A stretch of 64,000 bases of DNA from Artemisia argyi (taxonomy: Eukaryota > Streptophyta > Magnoliopsida > Asterales > Asteraceae), in assembly GCA_030686995.1 (NCBI GenBank), contig CM060684.1, positions 4,324,928 through 4,388,927 on the forward strand, given 5' to 3'. The notes below the pieces were generated by a model, which was not told the origin of the DNA, did no database searches, and saw only the letters and a list, made by a program, of their open reading frames with translations. Within the stretch, counting starts at the first letter, position 1. The number at the start of each line of letters is the position of its first letter. Positions 35,215 through 46,672 of this stretch are shown here, one piece after another. The translations under genes and the position numbers were made by a program.

Positions 35215-36107
35215 TATCGAGCTATAAATTGGCGATTAGACCTGCTATGTTGTACGGGTCTGAGTGTTGGCCCATCACCAAGGCCTAGGCTAACAGGGTA
35301 AAAGTGGTAGAACTGAGAATGCTTAGATGGACTTTTGGTAAGACCCTGCGTGACATGATCCCCGAATGGAGTCTTCAGAGCAGAACTCGAAGTAGAGAAC
35401 ATTATTGCGAAGATGAGGGAAGGTAGGTTGAGGTGGTTCGGTCATGTCAGGAGGAGGCCACAATCAGCGCCAGTTAGAAGAGTTGAAGCCCTTGTAGTCG
35501 ATGGCGTGAGAAGAAGGGGTAGACCCAAACTCAGATGGGAAGATAGACTTAAGGTCGATATGAAGGAGCTTCTCTTATCCGAGGACATGACCTCAGATCG
35601 GAAGGTGTGGAGAGATAGAATTAGGATTTGCGGGTAGTACCGGCTAGGTGTTTAGTGGGTTTAGATCATTTTGGGCGATTAGTGGGCTAGGTGTTTTGCC
35701 TTAGTTTAGGCCCCGTGTGTTGCTTTCCTTGTTTTTGTGTTTCTCCCCTAGGGTTGCCTGCTTTTCTTGCCCCTTGCCTTTTTTTTTTTTTTTTTTTTTT
35801 TGCCTCTTATTTGCTTTGCCTCAACTTTAGGCCCCTTGCATTACTTTGCTCTGCTTTGTGTGCTTCCTTTGGTTTGTTTGCTTTGCTCTGTTCGCGGGTT
35901 TGGCCTGCTTGTTCCGTGTTGTCCTTGACTTTTGCTTTCTTATTTTATCTATCATTCGCACAACTGCACTTGCCGGAGGTCTCGTTGGAAGCAGTCTCCC
36001 TACTCCCGGGTTTATCCTTGGTAGGGGTAGGATCTTTCTACATTATACCTCCCCCATACCCTGCCCCGGCGGGATTGGGTTTTGTTGTTGTTGTGTTGTT
36101 GTTGTAT
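35215..36107 (+). mobile_element. 5'-truncated RTE-type LINE
   Basis: It splits a block that is continuous in unit 1 (22411-22436). The frame at about 35395-35637 gives the reverse transcriptase C-terminus: RLRWFGHVRRRP, then RRRGRPKLRWED and DRKVWRDRIR, a familiar ending of plant RTE LINEs. Upstream pieces (about 35305-35395) are in other frames, so it is broken. A T-rich 3' region ends in a (GTT)n tail at about 36076-36105. The exact 5' edge is uncertain. Confidence 0.8.
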
Positions 36108-36229
36108 TCAAAAGGATCTAGTAACTTGTATGGCAAGATAAAGTAGACACACATCACAAATAAAATAGTTGTTTACTAGTAGTTTAACTTCATTTAAATG
36201 TCAAAATCAAAAATACTGAATTATGAATG

Positions 36230-36758
36230 TTTATAAATTGATTTTGGCATCATAAAAACATTAACATCTATGGAACATGAACATCCGTTCCATTTTATCG
36301 TATATTTTGTTTCTGCTGTATTTGCAAAAACATACCAAAATTCAATACATGCAATACGAAAATGGACCTTCTGGCGCACTACTGAAGAGCGTGCGTTGCA
36401 CATGTTGTGTACGACTGTGGGCCGGGACGATGTTTTGTCCAATTTCTCCTAAATCAAAGTTGTAGATCTCTTCTTCCGGTTTCATTTTGAATCATCAAAA
36501 TCGGAGTTCATACGAAGGAGTTATGACCCGAACAATACTCCATGCAATATTTAGGCTCAAGTATATTGTTTTAGCCAAAAGTTCTTCGCATAAACCAATA
36601 TGGTACAAATAATCCGTTTTTAAAGCTCATCAACGTGCATGGGTGGCGCATGACGCCCCACGCCTTGCGTCCGGTAGTCCATTTCTGTAGACCTATATAG
36701 CCCTTTTCGTTAAATACGGTACAAATAGTCCATTTTTGTAATTTTCCCATTAGAATAT
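36230..36758. other. Unidentified insert in the GLU-2 upstream region
   Basis: Not present in unit 1, so probably transposon-derived. A near-repeat of TGGTACAAATAATCC/CGGTACAAATAGTCC occurs at about 36600 and 36718. No clear ends and no protein recognised. Confidence 0.4.
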
Positions 36759-37213
36759 TGACGCAGAACGCGCGGAAGCTTATTAAAATAAACCTTAATC
36801 CAAGGGTGATAAACAAGGTGCACCTTGCGGGAATTAACCCTAACAAGAGTAAAGACTCTAAAACACGAAGTTTATTAATAATCAATGATCAAAAGATGTC
36901 TTACAATGAAATAAAAGCCCTATATTTATAGGGTAGTAAAACTTGTAGAGGAAAAAAAACCTAATTATTCTAGAACCAACAAAATAAAGGAATTAAAATA
37001 AAAGATACGACACAAATAAAAACACCTTTAGGAAACACCAGTAGGGTTACTTAGGCTTGGAGTAGAGTTACTTCAGGATATTCTTATGTTGAGGAGTAAC
37101 CTCGATATGTTTTAGAGTAAGGTTACTTATGTTTAGTACCCTTACTTCTACTACCAGTACTATTACTACTACAACTAGTAATATCATTCTATATTCGTGT
37201 CTCGTCCCTATCA
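36759..37213 (-). mobile_element. Solo LTR, probably copia type (455 bp)
   Basis: It has TG..CA ends on both strands and a 5-bp target duplication AATAT (36754-36758, 37214-37218). Read on the minus strand it starts TGATAGGGACGAGACACG, has a TATA-like CTATAAATATAGGG near 36923-36940 and ends GTTCTGCGTCA. No internal region, so it fits unequal recombination between two LTRs. It lies about 360 bases upstream of the GLU-2 start codon. Confidence 0.8.
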
Positions 37214-37532
37214 AATATACACCATCATCGAGTTGATTGAGGAAGACACTTTTTCTACTTTTTAGTGATGGATATGATCATGGTACCTTTCTCACCTACA
37301 AGCAGTGTTCCTCCTTAAATTCGAACACAGGTTTGTTCAACATTGTGAATAAATTTTACACTTTATGTGTACGTAAGTAGAAGTATTGGATCAATCAATC
37401 ATACAAATATACAATGAAGAAGTCCATAACATGTCACATTGGACTTATTTCATGTCATTGACAATTTGTGGAAACGACGCGTTGCTTTGATAGGTATTCT
37501 TGAGTCTTGACGTTAATCCACTGCGGAAGTAG

Positions 37533-37541
37533 TATATATAT
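37533..37541 (+). promoter_or_regulatory. TATA box of GLU-2
   Basis: TATATATAT about 38 bases before the ATG, in the same context as GLU-1. Confidence 0.65.
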
Positions 37542-37578
37542 GGTTTGATATCAAAGGAAAATTACACAAACTGATCTC

Positions 37579-38795
37579 ATGGCATCAAACCTCCTACTGC
37601 TCTCCATCCTCATTCTAAAGCTTCTCATATTCACAGGTTAATTTCCCTCAATCTCTTAGGATACGATAGATTTTGAACTTTTTTCTATCTTTGTTTATAT
37701 TGTAATAATCATTGTGTACACAGTCAAGATTGCAAACAATTTAACATCATCTACGCATCTTATAAAAAAATGAAGAAAATATATGTACAAACCACATATT
37801 TGTTAATGGAATAGGCATAAGTAATTTTTTTTTTAACAAGCTACATTTCTTGCAAAACAGATGCACAATCAGTAGGTGTGTGTAATGGGCGAGTCGGCAA
37901 TAATTTACCCTCTGAACAAGACGTGGTAAATCTTTACAGAAGGAACGGCATTACCAGGATGCGAATCTATGATCCAAATCCAGCTACTCTACGAGCACTC
38001 GGGGGAACAAATATTGAACTCATTTTAGACGTTCCAAATGATCGTCTCCAGGAACTTACTGATCCAAATGCTGCAGCCGGTTGGGTTCAAAACAACATCC
38101 AAAATTACCCAAATGTTAGATTTCGATACATTTCTGTTGGAAATGAAGTTGACCCTGATACGGGTAGTGGCCGGTTCCTAAATTTCGTACTTCCAGCAAT
38201 GAAGAATGTTCAAAAGGCAATTAGTGATGCGGGTCTCCAAATCAAGGTCTCAACCGCAACTTACACGGGGCTGTTAAAAACCTCCTATCCTCCAAGTGAT
38301 GGCGCATTTAAGGACAATGTGGTCGGGTATATCCAACCAATAATAAGTTTCCTTGCGGAAAATAATTCACCCATGCTTGCCAATATCTACCCGTACTTTG
38401 CTTATCTTGGGCCACCTAAACTGGATCTCTCATATGCATTGTTTACCAAACCGGACAATGGTGAACAGTATAAAAACCTTTTTGATGCAACGTTTGATGC
38501 TCATTATGCTGCTCAACGACGTCTAGGTGGAGCTAATGTACCAATAGTTGTGTCCGAGAGTGGATGGCCAAGTGCGGGAGATGATGGAGCAACAATGGAA
38601 AACGCGGGAACTTACTACAGAAATCTGATTGCACATGTGAAGAGCGGGCAAGGGACACCTTTGAGGCCAGGAAGATCGATTGAGACGTATTTGTTTGCGA
38701 TGTTTGATGAAAATCTTAAACCAGGAAAAGAATCGGAGAAACATTTCGGGGTTTTCTTTCCTAATCAAAGTTCCAAGTACAGTCTACGCTTTTGA
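37579..38795 (+). CDS. Beta-1,3-glucanase 2 (PR-2, GH17), two exons
   Basis: Exon 1 is 37579-37636 and exon 2 is 37861-38795; the intron is 224 bp, with the same phase and position as in GLU-1. The product is 330 residues with the same type of signal peptide (MASNLLLLSILIL...) and mature start QSVGVCNG. The acid/base Glu (ISVGNEVDP) and nucleophile Glu (VVSESGWPS) are kept, as are RMRIYDPN, PYFAY and ETYLFAMFDEN. No C-terminal vacuolar extension. Predicted apoplastic endo-1,3-beta-glucosidase acting on fungal wall glucan. The largest cluster of change against GLU-1 is five residues in a row after FAYL (GPPKL here, YSSDV there). The central third of the two genes is far more alike than the ends. 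Upstream are a solo LTR and a LINE fragment. Confidence 0.95.
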
Positions 38796-38845
38796 TTTCA
38801 AAGAAATATATGTTTTTTTGTTAAGAAAATATTTATAGACAATGG

Positions 38846-38851
38846 AATAAA
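38846..38851 (+). terminator. Polyadenylation signal of GLU-2
   Basis: AATAAA 51 bases after the stop, in the context GACAATGGAATAAAAA shared with GLU-1. Confidence 0.65.
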
Positions 38852-38959
38852 AATCTTGGTTTTTATGTTGTTAATCAAATGTACCGGTTGTAATCAACCC
38901 TTATTACTATCAATTATCAATTATAAATAGTTCAACTTTAGCTTCAAGAAGTCTACGTT

Positions 38960-39680
38960 AAGTTTACGATATTAACACTTCTTTTCCTCTGAATCTACAT
39001 CGTATGAGCCGATCATGTATATTTTTTCTCTCAATATCGACCTTTTACAAGGAAGCCTTGTGACAAATACACGTACATGCACGCGCATACACACATAGAT
39101 ATGAATATATTTGCTATGATAGTTTCTATTTATTTTCAATCAATTCTCTTTACCACAACATATGTGTTCAACACGTAAGTGTAAGCAATCGGGAACAAAG
39201 TTTTCAAATAACAAATTTTGAGAGGGTTGTGAAATTATGAAATCAAGAGTTCAAGACTTATTGACTTCTTATAGTCTCTACAGACAAAATTGTGTGGCAA
39301 CTTCACGTATGGACATAGGCCATGGCTTCTTGAATTGAAAGGGAAGTAGAAAAATCAAAGTGGACTAATTCACTTCCTAGACAAATCAATGAAAAAGTCT
39401 TTTTAGACAATTTGAAGGTTAATTGATCGGTTGTAGAATTGGGAGTCTTTGAAGACCATATATTGACTGATTCACTTCCTAGTTTCCACAGACAAAATTG
39501 TGGGACAACAATTAATGTCTCATTATGGAAAATTAGAATAATCATCAAATGGTCAGTAAGACGCTTAACCGTCTCACAAGAAGTTAAGTGTTGTAATCTA
39601 TTAGGTACACATTTGAGATTGGTTAGGGAAAGATTCGGAAACGATTACGGGGATATCTCAACTAAACCGTGTACATTTGA
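38960..39680. repeat. Glucanase-unit flank, unit 3 (no gene)
   Basis: 38960-39230 resembles the microsatellite-bearing blocks at 22640-22820 and 33580-33970. 39240-39680 resembles 21240-21490. Together with 40476-40745 this is a third copy of the glucanase flank, but no glucanase follows: the unit is cut by a LINE remnant. Confidence 0.65.
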
Positions 39681-39686
39681 GTCTAA

Positions 39687-40472
39687 GGGGCTATTTCTTT
39701 TATTTTGCTGTTTGAAGAAGCGTCTTTTTGTATTGATGTGATGTGTTTACATTAAGAAGTATATGTTAAAGTAATGTTTCTTTTTTGGTCCTGAATGAAA
39801 ACCAAAATTACAATTGTGACAATTATACCATTGTAAAAAACAATAATATAAAAAATACAATTCCATCTTCCTCAACCTTGTAAGAATTCAGATGACTTCA
39901 CCATCATTATTTCTCATGAACGCTAAAGATTCCTCGAACATACATATCAGAACAATATTCATATTAATTTTGGTTAAGACAAGCAGTATAGAAAACCTTA
40001 ATTTAGAACATAATATACCGTCTGAGGTGACGGTAGGAGCAACGTCACAGTAGATCGGAAGTGACATAATAGTCACAGCGGGGAGGACTGTTTAAGGTTT
40101 AGGGAGCAATTGTGGGTGAAGATGACAACGGTAGAGATAATTGTTGTAAAGTTGATGGTGTTTTTGGGTTTGTGTGATGCGGTAGTGATTGGTGGTGCGG
40201 TGGTGAAGGGTCTGTGTGCCTAATCGAAGAAGAAGAAGAAATGGTAGTGTAGTGAGTGGTTAAGAAGAAGAGAAGGAAATTATAAGGATGTGGTAGGACG
40301 GTCATGTGGTGTGTAATTGGTATCCTAGATTGGAAAAGAAAGGGTGAGGTTTTTGTGCCCTTTTACATTAAGAAATTTAGTTTGTAACAAGTTAAAAAGA
40401 AACATAAAAGTTTCCTGTGTGCAAAAAGATTTGTTAGTAAAGATCCAATTAAGCAAAAAAGAAATAGGCCCT
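39687..40472. mobile_element. Tourist-like (PIF/Harbinger) element, 786 bp
   Basis: Terminal inverted repeats GGGGCTATTTCTTTT and the complement of AAAAGAAATAGGCCC are flanked by TAA on both sides (39684-39686, 40473-40475). The empty site TCTAAGACTC is present in units 1 (about 22200) and 2 (about 34985). No transposase seen. Part of it recurs at 42276-42530. Confidence 0.85.
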
Positions 40473-40769
40473 AAGACTCAATAATCTGAATATAGAAAAC
40501 TCATCCATTTATATTGTGAAAAATTGAAAATAATGCCATGACTTATTTGACAGGGCACTTTTAACAAAAAAAATTCAAAATAAGACTTTTTTTTTTTTTT
40601 TTTTCAAGTTTCACTTACATCCAAAATAAAACTTTTGTCTGGTTCTTTAAAGTGTCAGTTACTCTCACACTACGAAAGTGTTGTTTTGAAAGACTTGGAT
40701 AATATGTCAAAGCTTTATATTATACTAATAAGTTTATATTAATTAACAACAGATATATTATGTCCATGC

Positions 40770-41871
40770 GTGCAGGCATGTTTAAGATCCCACGACTTAA
40801 GACACATCATACTCATGTATGAATCAAGCATGATAGGAAGACCAATTTGTGTTGTAATCAAACTAAGACCAACTTCAGAATGCGCAACAACCGTAATATT
40901 ATGTAGTTTAACCCAAACAGGAGCTAAAGTTATACTCCCTCCGTCCCAAAATATAAGTCCACTTTGCTATTTTTGGTTATCCCAAAATTAATGTCCACTT
41001 TTAGTTTCAACCAATCGAAATGCTTGTAAGTGGGTGGGAATGAATTTTTATTGGTTAATATTGTATGAGACCCACTTCTCTTAAACTTTGTAAAGTATGA
41101 AATTAGACATATAATTTGGGACAGAGGGAGTATCATATTTTGTAAGTTTAGTGTTCGGAGTCCAAATATTCAAAATGATAGGCACTAATCGTATCAACCA
41201 TGGACCTTCTTCCAAAACCCTTTCCATACCCTCCTTTGTTTTAAATTGGAACAGAAAAAACCATTATTAAGCATAACCCTTTGTAAACCAAACTTTGCCC
41301 ATGTATGTCTAACATAATATTCAACAATCGGGAAGACGAGTCTCTTACCTATGAAATAACCATACAAAGTATTAGCGAATCTAGAGCTTACCTTATCGAC
41401 AGCTTCCAAAGGAATGTTGACATTTGTACCAGCCACACAATTTTCGTTTCTCATCTCCAAAATCTTGACAGCCTTCCTGGGTTTTTTTATCCTTAAACAT
41501 ATCCGCAAAAGATAAGGAGTCCTCGTTTTTTGCACATTCACATCAGAATTAATTTGACCAGCAGGACCATTAACAACAGGTTCATTAGGAGCACGTACAT
41601 TAGAATGACCAGAACTAACATTATTTAAACCCGGTTTATTGAAAATAGACATATCAGTATAACCTGGTGTCTCCATAGTCGTGGCATGGGCAGTCCTCTC
41701 ATTAGGATTGTTACGATAAACATTGATCGACCTAGATTTAGCCATATCAATTGATCCCATACCACAACCTGATTTAGTAGCACTTAAAATGGTCGACTCC
41801 ACATTGATTGTATCAAAATGATTCTTATCACTTGAACCCTTTGCACCATCAGATTTATCATCTCCTTGCAT
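40770..41871 (-). pseudogene. L1-type LINE ORF1 (DUF4283), broken
   Basis: Reading on the minus strand from the ATG at 41871 (MQGDDKSDGAK...) there is a Ser/Asn-rich leader and then a DUF4283-type nucleic-acid-binding domain (IPLEAVDKVSSRFANTLYG, FPIVEYYVRHTW). A shift near 41247 moves the frame (then EEGPWLIR, NIWTPNTKL). A Stowaway MITE then interrupts it at 40935-41130. The domain continues beyond (APVWVKLHNI, GLPIMLDSY) to about 40770, where it ends. A leader region reaches about 42270. ORF2 is absent, so this LINE lacks its 3' part, the reverse of usual 5' truncation. Confidence 0.8.
40935..41130. mobile_element. Stowaway MITE (196 bp)
   Basis: Terminal repeats CTCCCTCCGTCCCAAAATA and TTTGGGACAGAGGGAG are flanked by TA. 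It is nested in the LINE ORF1, whose coding sense continues on both sides, so it arrived after the LINE. Confidence 0.92.
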
Positions 41872-42275
41872 GTAAAATAATGACAAAACAGAGATAGAAA
41901 ACCCTAAAAATCTAAAACACAATCGAAGAAATAGTAGCAGCAGCAAACGATTAGGAATAAATACAAACGAAGCCCTAAAAGGGTTTAGTCACATCAATAT
42001 TCTTAACTGAATCACATCATAAGACCAATTAATGCAATTCATAATTCAAAAGAAGCAATAAATTAACACAGTGAATCACTAAAAGATGACAAAGAATGAA
42101 ACCCTAAACTATCTTGAAGCAGCAACCAAATAATAAATCGACTAAAGGGAAACAATAGAAAGATTGATCAGTAATAGTATAAGTTTTATAAGGTATTAGG
42201 ATCAAGAGAGAAAAAGAAAATTGATCAGATTTTTAAAGATAGAGGAAGTCGTCATTTTCTCCAGAGAGAGTTACA

Positions 42276-42530
42276 GAAGTGTCTTTTTGTATTGATGTGA
42301 GGTATTTACATTAACAAGTATATGTTAAAGTTATGTTTCTTTTTTGGTCCTAAATGAAAACCAAAATTACAATTGTGACAGTTATACCCTTGTAAAAAAA
42401 TGTAAAAAAACCCAATTTCATCTACCACAACCTTGTAAGAATTTAGATGACTTCACCATCACTATTTCTAATGAACGCTAATGATTCCTAGAACATATAT
42501 ATCAGAACTATCTTCGTATTAATTTGGGAT
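42276..42530 (+). repeat. Fragment of the Tourist-like element family
   Basis: About 255 bases match 39715-39975 in the same direction (GTCTTTTTGTATTGATGTGA, GTTTCTTTTTTGGTCCT, AGATGACTTCACCATCA). Terminal repeats are absent, so it is a partial copy. Confidence 0.8.
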
Positions 42531-42869
42531 AGTACCTTTAAAAAACATAATACTTGTCCAAAAATACTCTTCTGAGTAGAGGGAAAAAAAACTCTTGTGA
42601 GTATCACCATTCATGTGGAAATTTTAATGAATGACCACCTACCAAATTGATTTGCTTAAGGAATTAGGGGGATCTAAGTTCCGACCGGCCGGATCCCATT
42701 AGACTATTCTAAGTTAGTAGAGGCGCTTAATGACTCTTTCACCCTGTATTTGCCAGCGAACTCTTGTAATCATTAGGTTACGGAATAGGGAAGGGTGAAA
42801 GATAGGATTGGACGATTTGACAATCTGAGTCCAGCCGAATTGAATCCCGAGATAAAACGATTGGATGCA
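42531..42869. other. Unassigned spacer
   Basis: No gene or repeat recognised; short frames only. Confidence 0.3.
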
Positions 42870-43190
42870 CTTATTAGAAAACTTGTCATAATAATAACAA
42901 GAGTAGTAATTAGGTTGACACTTCTCTCCCATCTGATTTCCTTTAATCATTTATTTGCTTTCGTTTTTATTTTATTTCATTTTATTAGTTTAAATAATCA
43001 AAACCCCCTTTAAAACCAGTGACACTAGACTTAGATATTATCCGCACGCATAGCTCTTGGGACGACTTCGGCTTTACCGTTAACTATACCATACACGACT
43101 GGGTACACTACCCGATAGTGCATTAGATAGACCTTAGGTAGATGAGTTACTTATAAATATAAAACATGGTCGGTAAATCCTGCATCACTT
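42870..43190 (+). repeat. Dispersed LTR-like relic, related to 16520-16880
   Basis: See 16520-16880; it carries CATAGCTCTTGGGACG, TACACTACCCGATAGTGC and ACATGGTCGGTAAATCCTGC. Confidence 0.65.
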
Positions 43191-43239
43191 AGTGATATGA
43201 AGAAATGGACTTCAATTTTCAAAAAATATAAATGAAATA

Positions 43240-43665
43240 GTTGATTACATGAATTAACAACAATTAATTGATTATAATCAACTGTTTAACGGTGATAATA
43301 AAAAAAAAACATATTTACGTGATTTCATCTGTAAGTTAAGTTAACAAATGTGAACAATGATATATGAATACGTGAGATATGAATACGTGAGCCTGTGCAT
43401 AACCACATTACGGTTGTCTAACTAGTACAATAAAAACTTCAGCTCCAAAATAAATGATTTTATTACTAATTGAAGACTAACAAATAACAATATTCATATG
43501 GTGTACACCAACCGATATAATAAAGTAAAGTAGTTGATAATTAAGAACAACTTGTTAAAAAGCCCACTTAAAATAAGCACAACCTTTCTTTTTAATCTTA
43601 ACGCATTCTTATTTGTAAAAACTAAGACATATCAACCTCGTTATAATTGTCTTGACTATCTATTA
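43240..43665 (-). repeat. Dispersed repeat, inverted partner of 8957-9390
   Basis: Reverse-complement match to 8957-9390 and to 54657-55094. Small tandem doublet ATGAATACGTGAG near 43365-43390. Confidence 0.75.
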
Positions 43666-43699
43666 CCTAGTGGTTTAGACTAAGAGTATCTCGGATTTG

Positions 43700-43915
43700 T
43701 GTTAACTAAGATTATCTCAAGTATTAGAGTCTAGATACATATCTCGGTCATGTATAAACCAATGACATGTCTCGGTCATCTATGAACGAGAATATCTCGG
43801 TCCACAGTTAACTAAGATTATCTCAAGTACTAGAATCTAGAAACATATCTCAGTCCTGTATAAATGAACGACATGTCTCGGTCCTCTATGAACGAGAATA
43901 TCTCGGTCGCGATAC
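43700..43915 (+). repeat. Tandem repeat, two units of about 105 bp
   Basis: GTTAACTAAGATTATCTCAA starts each unit (about 43702 and 43808), each ending GAACGAGAATATCTCGGTC. A single inverted unit lies at 10008-10135. Confidence 0.85.
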
Positions 43916-45340
43916 AAAAAACCATCTAATCACACCGACATATATTTTAGTACTCTAAATTGAATCAAACCAATCACACAAATAAGAATAACTTTGCTTC
44001 TAAGACTCTTAAGTATTACTTGTTCAAACCAATCATACCGATTAATCAAAAAACGCTTACACATCTTAACGCATTATTACAAGCTTATCTCATTTCGGTT
44101 TATGTTGCATAAGCCAAAATTCTACAGCTCATTTTGAAAACAATCAACTCATATTAGCTTGTTATATCAAAAACAACAGTCTATAACTACAATTCCAAAA
44201 TTATATTAATACAATGCCATATACACTATCGTTTTCAAAACATAAGTCTCATCGAATCTAAATACTATACATAATAAAACACATGAAACATCAAAATCAA
44301 ATCAATATGTTAAGTATATTAATCAATTCTAAACAGGAAAACCTTATCGGCATTGGCAGAGATAAGAGGGGAGGGGGGGGGGGAAGGGGGGATGTCCCCT
44401 AGCAAAAAAAATTGTAGTGTAAATTTTCAAAAATACTTGGCTTTTTTTCATAATTTTCCACCCTAAGTACCAATTTATTTTGTAGCTTCTAAAATTTATC
44501 AAAGTGTGCCCAATTGACTAACTCTATAACCTAAGCCAAATGATACACCCACACATTCATAAAGCAAAGCATACTAATTAATCATGAAAATTTTATTTTA
44601 CAACCTTACATGAAGCAATTAATAGACCATTTCAAGTTTATGTTTACTTCAATGCGTCAGGCTCGTAAACAAATGTAAAAAGGTAAGCAGGGCTAACTTC
44701 ACATAATAGATCTTCAAGGTACTAACTATTGAATCATAGAAGGTGAACATCCCATCAAGTACGTCATGTTGTGTTTAGAGTTAGGGTACTATGTGAATCG
44801 GTGGTGAAGAAGGTCGGTGGTGAAAGAAGATAGGTGGTAGAAGAAGATGAATGTTTTGATGGTTTATATTAAATTAAGAATATGTTTGTGTTTATATAGT
44901 GTGTGTTTTGGTTTTGTTTTCTGTAAATTGTTAATTGTACACACTTATAAAGTATAAATACATGGGTCACTAGCTAGGCAAAAAAGTTTATTTAAAATTT
45001 GTAATTCCAACTACCGGTCGCCCTAGAAATTAAATGATAGCTGTCATTTTGAATATTTTATTATTTTTTTTTTAAGTATTAACGATTTTCCTTAAAAGAT
45101 AAAAAGAATTCGTTCAAAGTATAAAGGCCGTCAGTCGCCCAAGAAATTAATTACCGTAGTAGTTTACACACGTCTTACAAAAGCTTTACACTACACGTTG
45201 CTTGGGTCACTTATGAAAAATTTAATGGGGTTGACCAGGTCGCCTAATTCTAAAATATATGATTTGTTTTCATCATCTATTGTTACCAACTTTTGGTTTT
45301 GGGGCAAAAACATAATTGGCTTTTATTAATTTCATAAAGT
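43916..45340. other. Unassigned AT-rich spacer with a poly-G run
   Basis: No gene recognised. A G-rich stretch at about 44370-44390 and a short GAAGAAGGTCGGTGGTGAA doublet near 44805-44850 stand out. Confidence 0.35.
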
Positions 45341-45670
45341 ATACAAATAGATTGTACATTTTAAATTTATGATTTTGTAAATTCAGATGCAATAGCCCAC
45401 GATTTTCTTTGTTCCAATGGAAATCGGAAAATGTAAAGAGAAATAGAGAATGCATAGATATGCTTGAATGAGGAGAAAGTATCGTATGTGTGTTTTTCTT
45501 AATCTAACTTTAAGTATAAGCATACTTTTGAAAAACATATTTTAAACAAACATACTTGTGGCTACGATATGAAAAAGCATCATATTTTTGGAATTTACTC
45601 TATAATTTCTTATTGCTTTAAAATATTATTTTAAGAAGTTGAACCTTTTTCTTAGTTGTGTTAACATGAT

Positions 45671-45834
45671 GCAGTTAAGATAATAAGTATGAATAAAATG
45701 TAGAAGGGTCACATTACATATGCGAATTCTGAAATGGGTAAATATAAAATATGCAGTTAAGATAATAAGTATGAATAAAATGTAGAAGGGTCACATTACA
45801 TATGCGAATTCTGAAATGGGTAAATATAAAATAT
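45671..45834 (+). repeat. 82-bp tandem duplication (copy B, complete)
   Basis: Two identical-looking units starting GCAGTTAAGATAATAAG at 45671 and 45753. Confidence 0.9.
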
Positions 45835-46672
45835 TGGTATCGAATCAAGTTCATATACTTTTGAAGATTCAAAACTTTATCGTCCTCTTAATGAAAATAT
45901 TTGCAGCTTCTAAAGCTTCGTGCTCATGAAATCCAAAATAACCTTTAGAGCGTGTTAATAATGTGTTGTAAAACAACGAAGAAACGGCCGGGAACAAACA
46001 AAAACAACCACAAAGATAGAGAGAATGAAAATTGTATTATTAATATCACAACGAAAGGATACATTTATAATTAGAGTTAAATTAATCTAATAGTAATGAA
46101 TATTTTCAAATATTTACTTATCGGTCGTTAACTCAAACAATTACCAAAATACCTCATAAAAACTCGTTTTATAAGTCAAAATCATGGTATAATTGAACTG
46201 AAAATCTAAATTTTTCCATACCAACTCAATTTTCGCAACATTGATTTTTCCAGTAGTCATCTTTATTTTTAATATTATAGTGTTTAAAGAAATCATAACC
46301 ATCAAGTCATCGACCGAAGCAAAATCACGTTAATTTCATTTTTGTAGAAATCATACTCTTTTAATTTATTTTGGGTGACGTAAACTTATATGTTTGTGTA
46401 TGTGTGTTATTCAGTATCGCAAAAGAAAAAATAGGAAAAAATTCATAAGCTTAAAAATAACACTAAAAAAGTACAAATAAGAAAATGACACATTTGCGAA
46501 CGTATGATATATGTATAAAAGTACGTTACTATTAGATATGATTAACCCTTATGGTTACAATATGGAGTATCCTCTAAGAAAGGATCTCCTAATTATATTA
46601 AATTATACAATATATATTTAAAAGGTTTATGGACATTCATTCCATAATTATTTATATCATGAAAAATTATGT

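Noticed and set aside
35691..36146. Open frame of 151 residues, very hydrophobic
   Set aside because: It lies in the T-rich 3' region of the RTE-type LINE; low-complexity reading, not a membrane protein.
39715..42530. The 255-bp direct repeats around the LINE remnant as LTRs
   Set aside because: The left copy is the interior of a Tourist-like element with its own TAA duplication; no LTR ends.
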